A stretch of 64,000 nt of DNA from Gaiellasilicea sp963730405 (GCA_963730405.1 CAVSRW010000003.1:37203-101202), one strand, 5' to 3'; positions 32,216 to 41,073 are shown, counted from the first letter of the stretch. Numbers and translations: made by a program. The notes: generated from the sequence alone by a model not told the origin.

Positions 32216-32923
32216 ATGGAGCTCGTCCGTCCCGTCCCCAGGACCCTCGAGGTCGTCCCGGAGCGCAGCGCGCTCGCGTCGGCGCGGCTCCGCCGTAGCC
32301 TGACGGTCGAGGAGGCCGCGAAGCGCGCCGGGCTGACGGCCGATCAGGTCGAGTGGCTCGAGGAAGGACGCGTCTACCGCTTCCCCTCGACGGAGCACGC
32401 GCTCGAGGCGACGCTCCTGCTCGCAGCCGCGCTCGAGATCGGGCAGCGAGAGGCGCGGGCGCTCGCGGGCCTGCCGGTGCCGCCGCGGCCGCTGGACGTC
32501 AACCCCGTCGCACGCTTCGTCGGGGTCGCCGCCCTCTCCGCCGCGTTGATGGGTCTCGTCGCCTTCGTGCTCGTGCCCGCCGTGGCCGGAAAGCCCGCCG
32601 CGGCCGTCGACCCCGTCGTCGCCCAGGCCGCCTCGCTGCCGAAGCCGTGGGAGATCCAGGTCGAGGTGCTGAACGGCGCCGGCGACATCAACTGGACACG
32701 GCAGGTCGGCAGCCGGATCCAGTCGCTCGCCTACACGGTCAAGAAAGTCGGACGCGCCGACCGCTTCGACTATCCGCAGAGCTCCGTCTACTACTCGCCG
32801 GGTGGGCGCCTGATGGCGATCCGGCTCGCGCGCCAGTTGGGTTTCGTGACGCGACCGCTCCCGGGCGGGACGAACCCGAACCGGCTCGTCGTCATCGTCG
32901 GCCCGCACCGCGGGCCCGGCTAG
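32216..32923 (+). CDS. HTH, single-TM and LytR_C domain protein (RodZ-like)
   Basis: 235 residues. Residues about 17-75 form a RodZ/Xre-like helix-turn-helix (TVEEAAKRAGLTADQVEWLEEG). A membrane helix spans about 101-124 (FVGVAALSAALMGLVAFVLV). The outer part (about 145-230), EIQVEVLNGAGDIN to LVVIVG, is a LytR_C domain as found on cell-wall ligases. The order (cytoplasmic HTH, one TM, extracytoplasmic LytR_C) suggests a morphogenesis or wall-linked sensor. Only 6 bp follow the nucleotidyltransferase stop. Confidence 0.75.
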   Translation: MELVRPVPRTLEVVPERSALASARLRRSLTVEEAAKRAGLTADQVEWLEEGRVYRFPSTEHALEATLLLAAALEIGQREARALAGLPVPPRPLDVNPVARFVGVAALSAALMGLVAFVLVPAVAGKPAAAVDPVVAQAASLPKPWEIQVEVLNGAGDINWTRQVGSRIQSLAYTVKKVGRADRFDYPQSSVYYSPGGRLMAIRLARQLGFVTRPLPGGTNPNRLVVIVGPHRGPG

Positions 32924-32926
32924 CCC

Positions 32927-33172
32927 CTACAGCCCTTCGGCGGTCGGGCCGCGGAGCTCCGTGAGCTTCGCCATCAGCCCCGCGGGCATCCGCTCGATCG
33001 CCGTGGTGCGGATGTAGCGGCGGAGGTGCGCCTCGAAGCGGTAACGCCTGCGGCAGTACTCGCAGGCGTCGAGATGGCTCTCGGCGAGCGCGACCTCCTC
33101 GGGCTTGAGGTCGCGGTCGAGGTAGCCCTGCAGCAGCTCCTCGCACTTCTCGCAGTCGGCGTCGTTGCTCAT
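32927..33172 (-). CDS. rsrA: Zinc-binding anti-sigma factor (RsrA-like)
   Basis: 81 residues. His33-x3-Cys37-x2-Cys40 (SHLDACEYCRRRY) is the ZAS zinc motif, with Cys7 and Cys10 in the N-terminal CEKC. In RsrA a zinc-bound thiol pair forms a disulfide under oxidation and releases the sigma factor. This arrangement fits redox control. ATG at 33172 overlaps the sigma stop (ATGA), giving matched expression. The name rests on motif and context. Confidence 0.85.
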   Translation of the reverse strand: MSNDADCEKCEELLQGYLDRDLKPEEVALAESHLDACEYCRRRYRFEAHLRRYIRTTAIERMPAGLMAKLTELRGPTAEGL

Positions 33173-33765
33173 GTCAGCGTTTCCTCCGCGAGCGCCTTCT
33201 TCAGGATACGGCGGCCCCGGTGCAGCCGCGACATCACGGTGCCGATCGGGATGTCGAGGATCTGCGCCGCGTCTGCGTAGCTGAACTCGCCCAGGTCGAC
33301 GAGGACGACGACGTCGCGGAAGTCGTGCGGGAGCTCGGCGAGCGCGTTCACGACCCCGCCCTGTGAGAGCCGCTCGACGACCTGCTCCTGCTCGAGGGCC
33401 TGCTCGCCCTCGACCGCCGCGAGCCGGTTGGCGAGGTAGTAGTCGCTCTCCTCGAGAGGCTGCTGGTCGGGAGTTCGCTGGATCTTGCGGCCACGGTCGG
33501 TGTTGAGGTTGGTCAGGATGCGCAGCAGCCAGGCGCGCATGTTCGTGCCCGGCGTGAATGATGTCCAGCTCCGAAATGCTCGGGCGTAGGTGTCTTGGAC
33601 AAGCTCTTCGGCCTCCTCCCGCGTACCGACCATTCGGCGTGCGACGCGGTAGACCTGGTCGGCGAATCCGAGCGCCTCCTCCTCGAAGCGGACGCGTTCC
33701 CGGGCCTCGTTCGCGATGCGCCGCCCGGCGTCCTCCTCTGGCTCGGCTGCGCCGGAGTCACTCAC
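33169..33765 (-). CDS. sigR: ECF sigma factor, SigR-like
   Basis: 198 residues. Region 2 (about 30-100) has FADQVYRVARRMVGTREEAEELVQDTYARAF and the -10-contacting TNMRAWLLRILTNLNTDRGRK; region 4 (about 135-190) ends with SYADAAQILDIPIGTVMSRLHRGR. The TNMRAWL pattern and the RsrA-like partner mark the SigR (thiol-oxidation) group. GTG 33765 lies 6 nt after TAGGGT (33777-33772), and a GGAAT-N18-GTT SigR-type promoter lies further up, so autoregulation is expected. It controls thioredoxin and thiol repair genes in relatives. Confidence 0.88.
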   Translation of the reverse strand: MSDSGAAEPEEDAGRRIANEARERVRFEEEALGFADQVYRVARRMVGTREEAEELVQDTYARAFRSWTSFTPGTNMRAWLLRILTNLNTDRGRKIQRTPDQQPLEESDYYLANRLAAVEGEQALEQEQVVERLSQGGVVNALAELPHDFRDVVVLVDLGEFSYADAAQILDIPIGTVMSRLHRGRRILKKALAEETLT

Positions 33766-33771
33766 CCGGCC

Positions 33772-33828
33772 ACCCTAATCAAATCGGTCTGACGCGGTGG
33801 TCAACGCCCCCGGCGGCGCGCCTATTCC
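33772..33828 (-). promoter_or_regulatory. Dual promoter of sigR: SigR-type and housekeeping
   Basis: GGAAT (33828-33824), exactly 18 nt, GTT (33805-33803) is the SigR consensus. The start would be about 30 nt before the GTG. Closer in, TAGGGT (33777-33772) ends 6 nt before the GTG and would give a leaderless housekeeping transcript. Two promoters of this kind are also known for sigR of Streptomyces. Confidence 0.8.
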
Positions 33829-33832
33829 CCGG

Positions 33833-34051
33833 CTAGACCGCTTCGACCTCCGGAAAACCGCCGCGCCGGAGCGTCTCGACGATCGCGTCGCGGCTCGTCC
33901 GGGACTCGTCCCAGCTGAGCGAGACCTGGCCCATCAGGTTCGCGTTCGCGGCCTCGATCCCCTCGACCTGCCGGAGCGTGCCGGCCAGCCGGCCGACGCA
34001 CCGCTCGCAGCGGACGCCGCTCACCTGGATCACGTCGCTGACCGTCGCCAT
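33833..34051 (-). CDS. Heavy-metal-associated (HMA) domain protein
   Basis: 72 residues, one ferredoxin-like HMA domain: VSGVRCERCVGRLAGTL carries the CxxC metal site, preceded by the typical IQVSGV strand, and ASRDAIVETLRRGGFP-like end. Usually binds Cu(I) or another soft metal and passes it to a transporter. The Met of the usual GMxCxxC is Val-Arg here. ATG immediately follows the ABC ATPase stop, so it is in that operon. Confidence 0.85.
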   Translation of the reverse strand: MATVSDVIQVSGVRCERCVGRLAGTLRQVEGIEAANANLMGQVSLSWDESRTSRDAIVETLRRGGFPEVEAV

Positions 34052-35593
34052 CTAGCTCGATCGTAGCGAGAGCTCCGCATCCGCCTGCTCGATCAGGAGC
34101 GGGTCGTGGGTGGCGCAGATCACGGTCGCGCCGGTCGTGCGCGCGACGTCGGCGAGCAGCGCCCCGAGGGCGAGCGCGTTGGCGCCGTCGAGCCGCGCCG
34201 TCGGCTCGTCGGCGACGATCACGCGCGGCTGGACGGCAATCGCGCGCGCGAGCGCGGCGCGCTCGCGCTGTCCCGCCGAGAGCATCGAGACCGGCCGCTC
34301 GGCGTGCTCGGCCAGGCCGACCGCCTCGAGCGCGCCGGCGGCGTGCTCGAGCGGCAGGCCGCGGAGCTCGAGCGCGAGCTCCGCGTTCTCCCGCGCGCTC
34401 AGGAAGGGCGCGAGGCCGGCGGTCTGGCCGACGAACGCGAGGGTCGTCCGGCGCACCTCCGCCCGCCCGGCGCGGTCGAGTCCGGCCAGCGAGACGCCGT
34501 CGAGCAGGACATCGCCCTCGTCGGGCAGCTCGAGCCCCGCGAGCAGGAGCAGCAGCGTCGTCTTCCCCGACCCGGACGGGCCGGTGACGACCGTGAGCCT
34601 CCCGGGCGCGAAGCTCGCGTCCAGCCCGTCGAGCGGCGTCGTGCTCCCGAACCGCTTCGTGAGACCCTGCGCAGCGACGATCGGAGCTTGTGTTCCTGTA
34701 ACACAAGCTCGCTGGACCGCTTCCGGAGCGGGCTGGAGAGCTTGTGACACAGTCACACTTTCTCCCGCCGGCTGGAGGACGACCTCCCGGCCCCGCAGCT
34801 CGGCGGACGCGTGGCGGTCGATCCCGGCGGCGCGGAGGACGTCCTCGGGGAGGCGGAGCCAGCCGCCGCGGCCGACGACGATCGCGCCGTCGCCCGACGC
34901 GCCCGCGACCCGTTCGTCGGAGATCCGGCCGTCCCGGACGTGGATCACCCGGTCGGCGCGCTCGGCGGACGCCGGGTCGTGGCTGACGACGAGCGCGGTG
35001 CTGCCCTCCTCGCGCACGAGCTCCGCGATCAGCGCCAGCACCTCCCGGGCGGTCGCGGCGTCGAGCTCGCCCGTCGGCTCGTCGGCGATCAGCAGCGCGG
35101 GCCGGGCGGCGAGCGCCGCACTGAGGGCGATCCGCTGCTGCTCGCCGCCCGAGAGCTCACGCGGGTGCGCATCCCGCCGCGCGCCGAGACCGACCCGCTC
35201 GAGCAGCTCGTCCGCGCGGGCCGCCCGGCTTCGGCCGTCCGCCCCTGCCAGCCCGAGCTGGACGCCGACGAGCTCCCGGGCGGTCAGCTCGCCTGCAAGC
35301 GCACGCCAGTAGTGCTGGTCGGCATAGCCGATCGTGCGGGAGCGGAAGCCGGCGACCTGCCGTGCCCGCAGCGCCCCGACGTCCACCCCGGCGACGCGCA
35401 CGCCGCCCGCGGAGGCACGGTCGAAGCCGGCGACGATCCGCAGCAGCGTCGACTTTCCCGAGCCGCTCGGCCCGAGCACGACGCAGAGCTCGCCCTGCTC
35501 GACGGCGAGGCTGAGCCCCTGGAGGGCCGCGACGCCGCCCTCGGGCGAGGGATAGACCCGGAAGACGTCGTCGACTTGGACGAGCGCCGTCAC
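34052..35593 (-). CDS. ABC transporter ATPase with two fused nucleotide-binding domains
   Basis: 513 residues. NBD1 (about 1-225): Walker A GPSGSGKST, signature LSGGEQQR, Walker B ALLIADEP. NBD2 (about 310-513): Walker A GPSGSGKTT, signature LSAGQRER, Walker B RVIVADEP. Both look complete, of the LolD/MacB type that pairs with FtsX-like permeases. The linker (about 225-310) is encoded partly by palindromes (34684-34757). GTG 35593 is 10 nt after the permease stop; the upstream frame is Arg-rich and unlikely. Energises the adjacent 998-residue permease. Confidence 0.88.
   Translation of the reverse strand: MTALVQVDDVFRVYPSPEGGVAALQGLSLAVEQGELCVVLGPSGSGKSTLLRIVAGFDRASAGGVRVAGVDVGALRARQVAGFRSRTIGYADQHYWRALAGELTARELVGVQLGLAGADGRSRAARADELLERVGLGARRDAHPRELSGGEQQRIALSAALAARPALLIADEPTGELDAATAREVLALIAELVREEGSTALVVSHDPASAERADRVIHVRDGRISDERVAGASGDGAIVVGRGGWLRLPEDVLRAAGIDRHASAELRGREVVLQPAGESVTVSQALQPAPEAVQRACVTGTQAPIVAAQGLTKRFGSTTPLDGLDASFAPGRLTVVTGPSGSGKTTLLLLLAGLELPDEGDVLLDGVSLAGLDRAGRAEVRRTTLAFVGQTAGLAPFLSARENAELALELRGLPLEHAAGALEAVGLAEHAERPVSMLSAGQRERAALARAIAVQPRVIVADEPTARLDGANALALGALLADVARTTGATVICATHDPLLIEQADAELSLRSS
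34684..34757. repeat. Palindrome cluster in the NBD linker
   Basis: GAGCTTGTGTT (34684-34694), CCTGT, AACACAAGCTC (34700-34710) is a perfect 11-bp inverted repeat. A second GAGCTTGTG starts at 34738 and runs into TGTGAC (34743-34748), ACA, GTCACA (34752-34757). The pieces share GAGCTTGTG and the second resembles the M15 palindrome at 8974-9000. Confidence 0.55.
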
Positions 35594-35603
35594 TCGAGCG
35601 CGG

Positions 35604-38600
35604 TCATTCGAGAACCTCGGCCCGGGGCGGCGCCGGCGACGCGAACGCACGCCGCGTCGCGAGCAGGATCAGCCCGGCTGCGGCGAGCAGGTAGAGCAGG
35701 ACGGCGGCCGCGACCACCGTTCCGTCGACGTCGAGCGCCAGGGGCGGCTCGGGCGAGGTGGCACGGGCAGTCAGCCCGACGAGGTCGGTCACGACCGCCG
35801 CCAGCGCGAGCCCGGCCAGCGCTCCCGCGACCAGCCCGGCGGCCGCGACCACGAGCGCCCGCAGCCGCACGACCCGCCGCAGCAGGGACGGTGACGCGCC
35901 CTGGGCCTCCAGGTCGAGCAGCTCGCCGCTGTCGTCGCGGAGGTCGCCGAGCACGGTCAGGAGGATCCCGGCGAGAGCCAGGCCGAGCGCGACCGCTGCG
36001 GCGACGGCGAGGGCGAGCAGGGTGCCGTGGGCGATCGGGTCGCGGCGGGCGTCCGCTTCGAGCGCATGACGCGACTCGATCGTCAGCACGTTGAACGGCT
36101 TTGCAGCGAGCACGCGGTCGACGGCGTCCCGGTCGCCGGTGTCGCGGAGCCGCAGCCAGACCTCGTTGACGCGGCCTGCCCCCGGCCGCTCGAGGTTCAC
36201 CGCCGCCGCGAGCGCTTCGCCGTCGCCGACGACGGCCTGGCCGTCGACGCCGGGGATGCGGCCGACCGTGCCGACCACGCGAACCGCGAGCCGCTCGCCC
36301 GCCACCTGGAGCGGCAGCAGCCCACGCTCGTCCGCCGCGGCCGCGAGCCGCGGCGTCGCCAGCACCGGCAGCGGCCCCGGCGGCCGGGCCGGGCGGATCC
36401 GCGTCGCGACGGTGTTCGTGAGCGTGTAGCGGACGGTTGTGCCGTCGATTCGCGCGCCGCCTGTGCCGACCCAGTCGGCGATCCCGCCCGGAACGTCCGG
36501 CAGCTCGATCGTGACTGCGCCGACGAGCGCCTGGCCCGCGTCTGCTCCGCGCTCCTGCACGCGCGTATCGGGCTCGAGGGCGATCGCGGCGAGCCGCCCT
36601 CCGCGCACTTCCGGGGGCAGCGGATCGCCGAGCGGCACGCGGGCGAACCGCCCGGTCGGCCCCTCGATCTCGGCGAAGAGGCGCACGGGGCCGCCGCCGA
36701 TCCGCGCCCGCAGCTGGTCGCCCAGTCGAGGCCCGCCCTGCGCCGGCTCGGCCTCGATCCTCCGGGCGAGCTCCTCCGGCGAGCCCGGCCGCTCGTCGTC
36801 CCGCCAGCCGTTGAGGTCGGACAGCGTCTCCGGCGGGAGGCCCAGCAGCGTGATCCCGCTCTCGCCCTCGAGCCTCCCGACGCCGCCGGTCAGGCGCAGA
36901 ACCGGGCTCACCTCGACATCCACGGCCCGGAAGCGGGCCAGCGAGGCCGCGTCCTGCACCGGGATCAGCCGGCGGAGGTCTTCACGGACGACGTAGTCGA
37001 GGGGGACAAGATGCGCCGCCTGGTCGCGCTCGCCGCGTGCAAGCGTGGCGCGGTAGCTCTCGGCGAAGAGCGCGAGCCCGAAGCTGACGACGAGGAACGC
37101 GGTCGCGGCGACGGCGTAGCCAGGGTTGCGGGCGAGCGTGAGCGAGGCGATCCGGAGCCCGAGCGCGCGTCCCCGGGAGGCCCGCTCGAGCAGCCGCAGG
37201 GCGGGTCGGAGCAGCCGCGTGACGAGGACTGCGGCGGCGAACGTGACGAGTGCGGGGAGCAGGAGAACGAGATCGCCCTCCCCATCGCCGCGCGCGAGCT
37301 CGAGGACGACGATCGCGACCGCGGCGAGCGCGGCCGCGTCGACGAGGCCGAACCGTGCCCGCGACGTGCGGGCGGCGACGACGCCGACCAGCACCGCGGT
37401 GGCCGCGGCGGCGACGAGCAGCGCCAGCGCGAGCCCTCCCGAGGAGACCATGCTCCGCGTCAGGATCTCGCCGACGGGAGCGCCGGCCCGCTCCGAGACG
37501 ACCGCGCCGGCGACGAGGCCGACCGCGAGGCCGAGCGCCGTCCCGGCGAGGGCGAGCGCGGCCGACTCGGCGACCGTGACGAGGGCCAGCTGCCAGCCGC
37601 GCGCGCCGTACCAGGCGAGGCGGCGGCGGGCGGCGAGCAGGTCGGGCCGCAGCGTCATCGCGGCCAGGAGCGCGAACGCGAACAGGAGCGCCGCCGCTTC
37701 GCCGCCGACGACGCCGAGCCGCCGGCCGGCGGCGCGGCTCGTCGCCTGAGCCTCGCGCAGCTCCTCGACCGGAGCGACGACGTCGAAGCTCGACGTCGCG
37801 GACTGCAGCTCGGACCGCGCCTCGGTGACCGCGGCGGCAAGCCCGTCCACCTCCCACAGGCGCGGCCTGCCCTCGCCGAGCGGAGCCACCCACGCGTGGC
37901 TCCGATACACGCGCTCGAGCGCGGCCGACCCGGCCAACGGCTCGATGCCCTCGGCGAGGAAGAGCGGCGCGGGCGGAGGCCGGTGATACCCGGCCGCGCG
38001 GGCGAGCGACGGGCTCACCTCGGCGTCGGCCAAAGCATTGTCGGTGGGCGTGAGGAAGTCGCCGAAGAGGACGCGATCGTCCAGCACCGCCTCGCCGACC
38101 TCGACGAGCGCGACGCCGTCGAGTTGCGGCAGCCGTCCCTCACCGCGCAGCCGCAGGACCTCGCAGCGCTGGGCCGTGCACGGCCGCGGCAGCCGCCCGG
38201 AACGGACAGTGACCCAGCGGCCGAGCTCTTCGACTCCGCCGAGCCCGGCGAACGTGCCGCCGAGCGAGGTCTCGCGGAAGAGGACGAGCGACGTGGGCCG
38301 CCCCGTGTCCGTCCGTGCCAGCGCCCGCCGCGCACGGGTGTCCAGCGCCCGGTACGGCTCTTCGGACTGCGCCGGGATCCCGAACCAGACAGCGCGAACC
38401 GAGCGCTGACCCTCCGGAATCCGCTCGATTGCCTGCGCGACCGCCCGGTCCTGCGCGACGAGCGCCCCCGCCCGGCCGCCGAGCACGACCGCGGCGCCCG
38501 CCGCGATCCCGAGCACGACGAGGACGACCGGAGCGCTGCGCCGCCCGAGCCGGGCGGCCACGAGCCGGAGCGGGTAGAGAACCGCGCGGAGGCTCCTCAT
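35604..38600 (-). CDS. Large FtsX/MacB-type ABC transporter permease
   Basis: 998 residues. One N-terminal membrane helix (about 24-45), a large extracytoplasmic domain, a central group of helices (about 295-480), a second outer domain, then three helices at the C-terminus (about 870-985), i.e. two FtsX-like halves. Such permeases act by mechanotransmission in lipoprotein sorting, peptide export or bacitracin-type resistance. ATG 38600 overlaps the GCS2 stop (ATGA); the ATPase gene follows 10 bp after its end. Substrate unknown. Confidence 0.85.
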   Translation of the reverse strand: MRSLRAVLYPLRLVAARLGRRSAPVVLVVLGIAAGAAVVLGGRAGALVAQDRAVAQAIERIPEGQRSVRAVWFGIPAQSEEPYRALDTRARRALARTDTGRPTSLVLFRETSLGGTFAGLGGVEELGRWVTVRSGRLPRPCTAQRCEVLRLRGEGRLPQLDGVALVEVGEAVLDDRVLFGDFLTPTDNALADAEVSPSLARAAGYHRPPPAPLFLAEGIEPLAGSAALERVYRSHAWVAPLGEGRPRLWEVDGLAAAVTEARSELQSATSSFDVVAPVEELREAQATSRAAGRRLGVVGGEAAALLFAFALLAAMTLRPDLLAARRRLAWYGARGWQLALVTVAESAALALAGTALGLAVGLVAGAVVSERAGAPVGEILTRSMVSSGGLALALLVAAAATAVLVGVVAARTSRARFGLVDAAALAAVAIVVLELARGDGEGDLVLLLPALVTFAAAVLVTRLLRPALRLLERASRGRALGLRIASLTLARNPGYAVAATAFLVVSFGLALFAESYRATLARGERDQAAHLVPLDYVVREDLRRLIPVQDAASLARFRAVDVEVSPVLRLTGGVGRLEGESGITLLGLPPETLSDLNGWRDDERPGSPEELARRIEAEPAQGGPRLGDQLRARIGGGPVRLFAEIEGPTGRFARVPLGDPLPPEVRGGRLAAIALEPDTRVQERGADAGQALVGAVTIELPDVPGGIADWVGTGGARIDGTTVRYTLTNTVATRIRPARPPGPLPVLATPRLAAAADERGLLPLQVAGERLAVRVVGTVGRIPGVDGQAVVGDGEALAAAVNLERPGAGRVNEVWLRLRDTGDRDAVDRVLAAKPFNVLTIESRHALEADARRDPIAHGTLLALAVAAAVALGLALAGILLTVLGDLRDDSGELLDLEAQGASPSLLRRVVRLRALVVAAAGLVAGALAGLALAAVVTDLVGLTARATSPEPPLALDVDGTVVAAAVLLYLLAAAGLILLATRRAFASPAPPRAEVLE

Positions 38601-39520
38601 GCGCGTGAGCGTCTCACGAGGTCGGCGGTCACGGCCTCGAGCCCGTCCGCCCGGCCGACCTCGAGCTGCCGCAGGGCCTCGACGGGCTCCCGCAGCGTCT
38701 CGACGAGCTCCCAGGTGCCGAGCTCACTCGCCGCGGGCCGCACCGCGTCCAGGAGCTCCGGCCCCGGCTCCGGCGGTGCTGCGCAGAGCGCCTGGACGAG
38801 CGCTGCGAGCGCCGCCGAGCGCTCCACCGACGTCGGCTGGTCGGCGATCCGCACCTCGAGTGTCCCGAGCCGCGGGTGCGGGCGCGCGTCCCACCAGATC
38901 CGGGTGTAGTCGACGCCGGCCTCCGCCACGGCGGCCTCCCAGTCCGCGACCGTCGGGAGTTGCGGCGGCGGGCCGGATCGAGGCAGCTCGTGCAGGCGTC
39001 CGAGGCGGGACGACAGCACGCCCGTCTCCTCGCCTGCCAGATAGGGCGAGTTCGACGAGAGGTCGAGCACGTGCTGGAGCCACGGCCGGATCCAGGCGAG
39101 CGTACGCAGGCACTCCTCGAAGCTCGCCATGCCCACGTGCACGTGGAGGCCGCAAACGAGCTGGCCCTTCGCGATCGGCCCGAGCTCCTCGACCATCTTC
39201 ACGTACCGGGGCTCGTCGACGATCCGCTGCTCAGCGGGATTCGAGAAGGGATGCGAGCCGGCCGCGGCGACGGCGAGCCCCTCGCCCTCGGCGCGCTCGA
39301 GCACGAGGCGGCGGAGGCGGCGGATCTCCCCAGAGGCCTCGAAGGCCGTCTCGCAGACGGGCGTGTTCGTCTCGACCAGGCACGAGAAGAGCTCCGTCTT
39401 GAGCCCCTCCTGCGGCAGCAGCCGCTCGACGCCCGTCGTGAGCGCGAGCGTCGCCGGGTCGACGAGCATCAGCTCCTCCTCGACGCCGAGCGTCAGGCGC
39501 CGGCCGAACCTATCGTCCAC
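38597..39520 (-). CDS. GCS2-type carboxylate-amine ligase (YbdK-like)
   Basis: 307 residues. GVEEELMLVDPAT near the start and CGLHVHVGM (two His) in the middle are the signatures of the glutamate-cysteine ligase type 2 family; VRIADQPTS fits its C-terminal side. The family joins glutamate to an amine with ATP; YbdK itself is only weakly active. It is shorter than the usual 370. GTG 39520 is chosen because the frame upstream runs in the previous gene and is Arg-rich. Stop overlaps the permease start; a thiol or peptide product exported by the ABC system is conceivable. Confidence 0.8.
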   Translation of the reverse strand: MDDRFGRRLTLGVEEELMLVDPATLALTTGVERLLPQEGLKTELFSCLVETNTPVCETAFEASGEIRRLRRLVLERAEGEGLAVAAAGSHPFSNPAEQRIVDEPRYVKMVEELGPIAKGQLVCGLHVHVGMASFEECLRTLAWIRPWLQHVLDLSSNSPYLAGEETGVLSSRLGRLHELPRSGPPPQLPTVADWEAAVAEAGVDYTRIWWDARPHPRLGTLEVRIADQPTSVERSAALAALVQALCAAPPEPGPELLDAVRPAASELGTWELVETLREPVEALRQLEVGRADGLEAVTADLVRRSRA

Positions 39521-39872
39521 GCACCGCGTGAACCGGCCGCCCGGCCGCTTCCCACGCGTAGTACGACGCGCTCGGCCCGAAGCCGTTCTCGTACGGGACG
39601 ATCCGGGGGTTCCGGCCGACCTCCTTGGCCCGCTGCGCATGCCAGAGCAGGTTCGGATCGTCGCGCACCTCCCAGACGAGGACGAGATGCGCAGCCGTCA
39701 TGAAGTCTGCGACGAAGGTGCAACCGAGGGCCGGACAGGGAAACGGATCGGTGCGAACGCAGAACCAGCCGGCATGTTCGTCCTCGGTGTCGTCGACCCA
39801 GACGAACTCGTGCTCGTCGAGCAACTCGTCTTCGATCGTCAGCGACCCCCGCCGCGGCTCCTGCGCTTCCAC
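39510..39872 (-). CDS. Conserved hypothetical protein, 120 aa
   Basis: Acidic N-terminus (LTIEDELLDEHEFVWVDD) then CVRTDPFPCPALGC and FVADFMTAAHLVLVW; the Cys-rich segment with following His could be a small zinc site. The C-terminus has RNPRIVPYENGFGPSASYY and YAWEAAGRP. No known domain recognised. GTG 39872 is 6 nt after TAACCT (39884-39879). Overlaps the ligase gene by 11 bp, so it is the first gene of the ABC operon. Confidence 0.65.
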   Translation of the reverse strand: MEAQEPRRGSLTIEDELLDEHEFVWVDDTEDEHAGWFCVRTDPFPCPALGCTFVADFMTAAHLVLVWEVRDDPNLLWHAQRAKEVGRNPRIVPYENGFGPSASYYAWEAAGRPVHAVRGR

Positions 39873-39933
39873 GGCGAAAGGTTAGACGGATGGGGAGTGT
39901 GCCCGGCAGGGATCGCGTGGACACAATGAGCAC

Positions 39934-41067
39934 ATGAGCGATCGAGACGTCGCAATCGTCCTGTCCGGCGGCGGGGTGAACGGTGTCCTGCTCGAGCTGG
40001 GCTTCCTGCGACGCCTGCGCGCGAGCGCGCTCTGGCCACGGGTCGGCGCGATCTACGGCACCTCGGCCGGGGCGCTGACCGGGACGATGGCCGCGCTCGA
40101 CCGGCTGGACGACCTCGAGGAGTTCATGCTCGAGCTCCAGCCCCGGGATGTCTTCGCGCCGCAGCGGCTGTGGCAGCTGCCGCTGAACGGGCTCCACCAG
40201 TACGCCCTGCCGGCCACGATCGCCGCGCGGCTGACGGATCCCCTGGAGCTCGCGCGCGGGCTCGCCGAGGCGCCGATCGAGGTCGTCGTCTTCACAACGG
40301 ACGTGACCGAGCAGGACGAGGAGTCACACGAGCTCGTCCATTCCTCGCACGAGACACCACCCGAGATCATGGCCCAGGCAATGCTCGCTTCGGCCGCGAT
40401 CAGCGCACTCGTCCTGCCGCTGCCGGTCGCCGACCGGATCGCGACGGACGGCGGCTGGGTGCGGAACTTCCCGCTCGGCCACGCGCTCGAGCGCCCGGGA
40501 GTCAGCCTCGTCGTGGCGTTCCGGCACCTGCCGCGTTACCCGCACGTCGGCGCCGAGCCGCTAGCCCGCCTCCGCGGGCGTCTGCAGCGATTCCGCGCCG
40601 TGCCGCCGGTCCGCGCGCTGATCGCACAGCTCGAGGAGGCCGAGGCGCGCGAGCGGCGCGGCGAGCCCGTGCACCTCGGCGACATGCTGGCGCGGCTGAT
40701 GCGGGTGACGATCCAGCAGAACACGGCCCTCGAGGAGCGCCTGGCGGCCGAGCGCGAGGCGGCCTGCCGCGAGCTGGACGCGCTGCGCGCCGACCTCGTC
40801 GAGCTGGCGCGCGAGCATGCCCGGCCGGGCCGGCGCAGCCGCGCTCAGCGCGCCGTCGAGGAGCGGTTCGAACGCACCGCGCTGCCCCGGAGCGTTCCCA
40901 GCATCGTCGTCCGCGGCGCCGCCGGGCCCGACGGCCTGGAGCACGGCATCCGCGAGAGCCCCGAGTGGTCGGAGCACGCGAAGCGCTCCCTGATCGCGCG
41001 CGGATGGGAGGCGGCGGACGCCGAGCTCCGGGCGTACGACGCCGGCCTGCTCGAGCAGGCTTCCTGA
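39934..41067 (+). CDS. Patatin-like phospholipase
   Basis: 377 residues. Oxyanion-hole GGGVNGV near the start, nucleophile elbow GTSAG (about 43-47) and the catalytic Asp in TDGGW form the Ser-Asp dyad. The C-terminal 150 residues are helical and charged (LEEAEARERRG; EERLAAEREAACRELDALRADL), possibly a coiled coil. Probably a lipid acyl hydrolase. ATG 39934 lies 6 nt after CACAAT (39922-39927). Convergent with HtrA, 6 bp apart. Confidence 0.85.
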   Translation: MSDRDVAIVLSGGGVNGVLLELGFLRRLRASALWPRVGAIYGTSAGALTGTMAALDRLDDLEEFMLELQPRDVFAPQRLWQLPLNGLHQYALPATIAARLTDPLELARGLAEAPIEVVVFTTDVTEQDEESHELVHSSHETPPEIMAQAMLASAAISALVLPLPVADRIATDGGWVRNFPLGHALERPGVSLVVAFRHLPRYPHVGAEPLARLRGRLQRFRAVPPVRALIAQLEEAEARERRGEPVHLGDMLARLMRVTIQQNTALEERLAAEREAACRELDALRADLVELAREHARPGRRSRAQRAVEERFERTALPRSVPSIVVRGAAGPDGLEHGIRESPEWSEHAKRSLIARGWEAADAELRAYDAGLLEQAS

Positions 41068-41073
41068 CGCGCC

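Noticed and set aside
36027..38909. Long plus-strand frame opposite the ABC permease
   Set aside because: Same GC-driven effect; the opposite strand has a coherent membrane protein with coupled neighbours.
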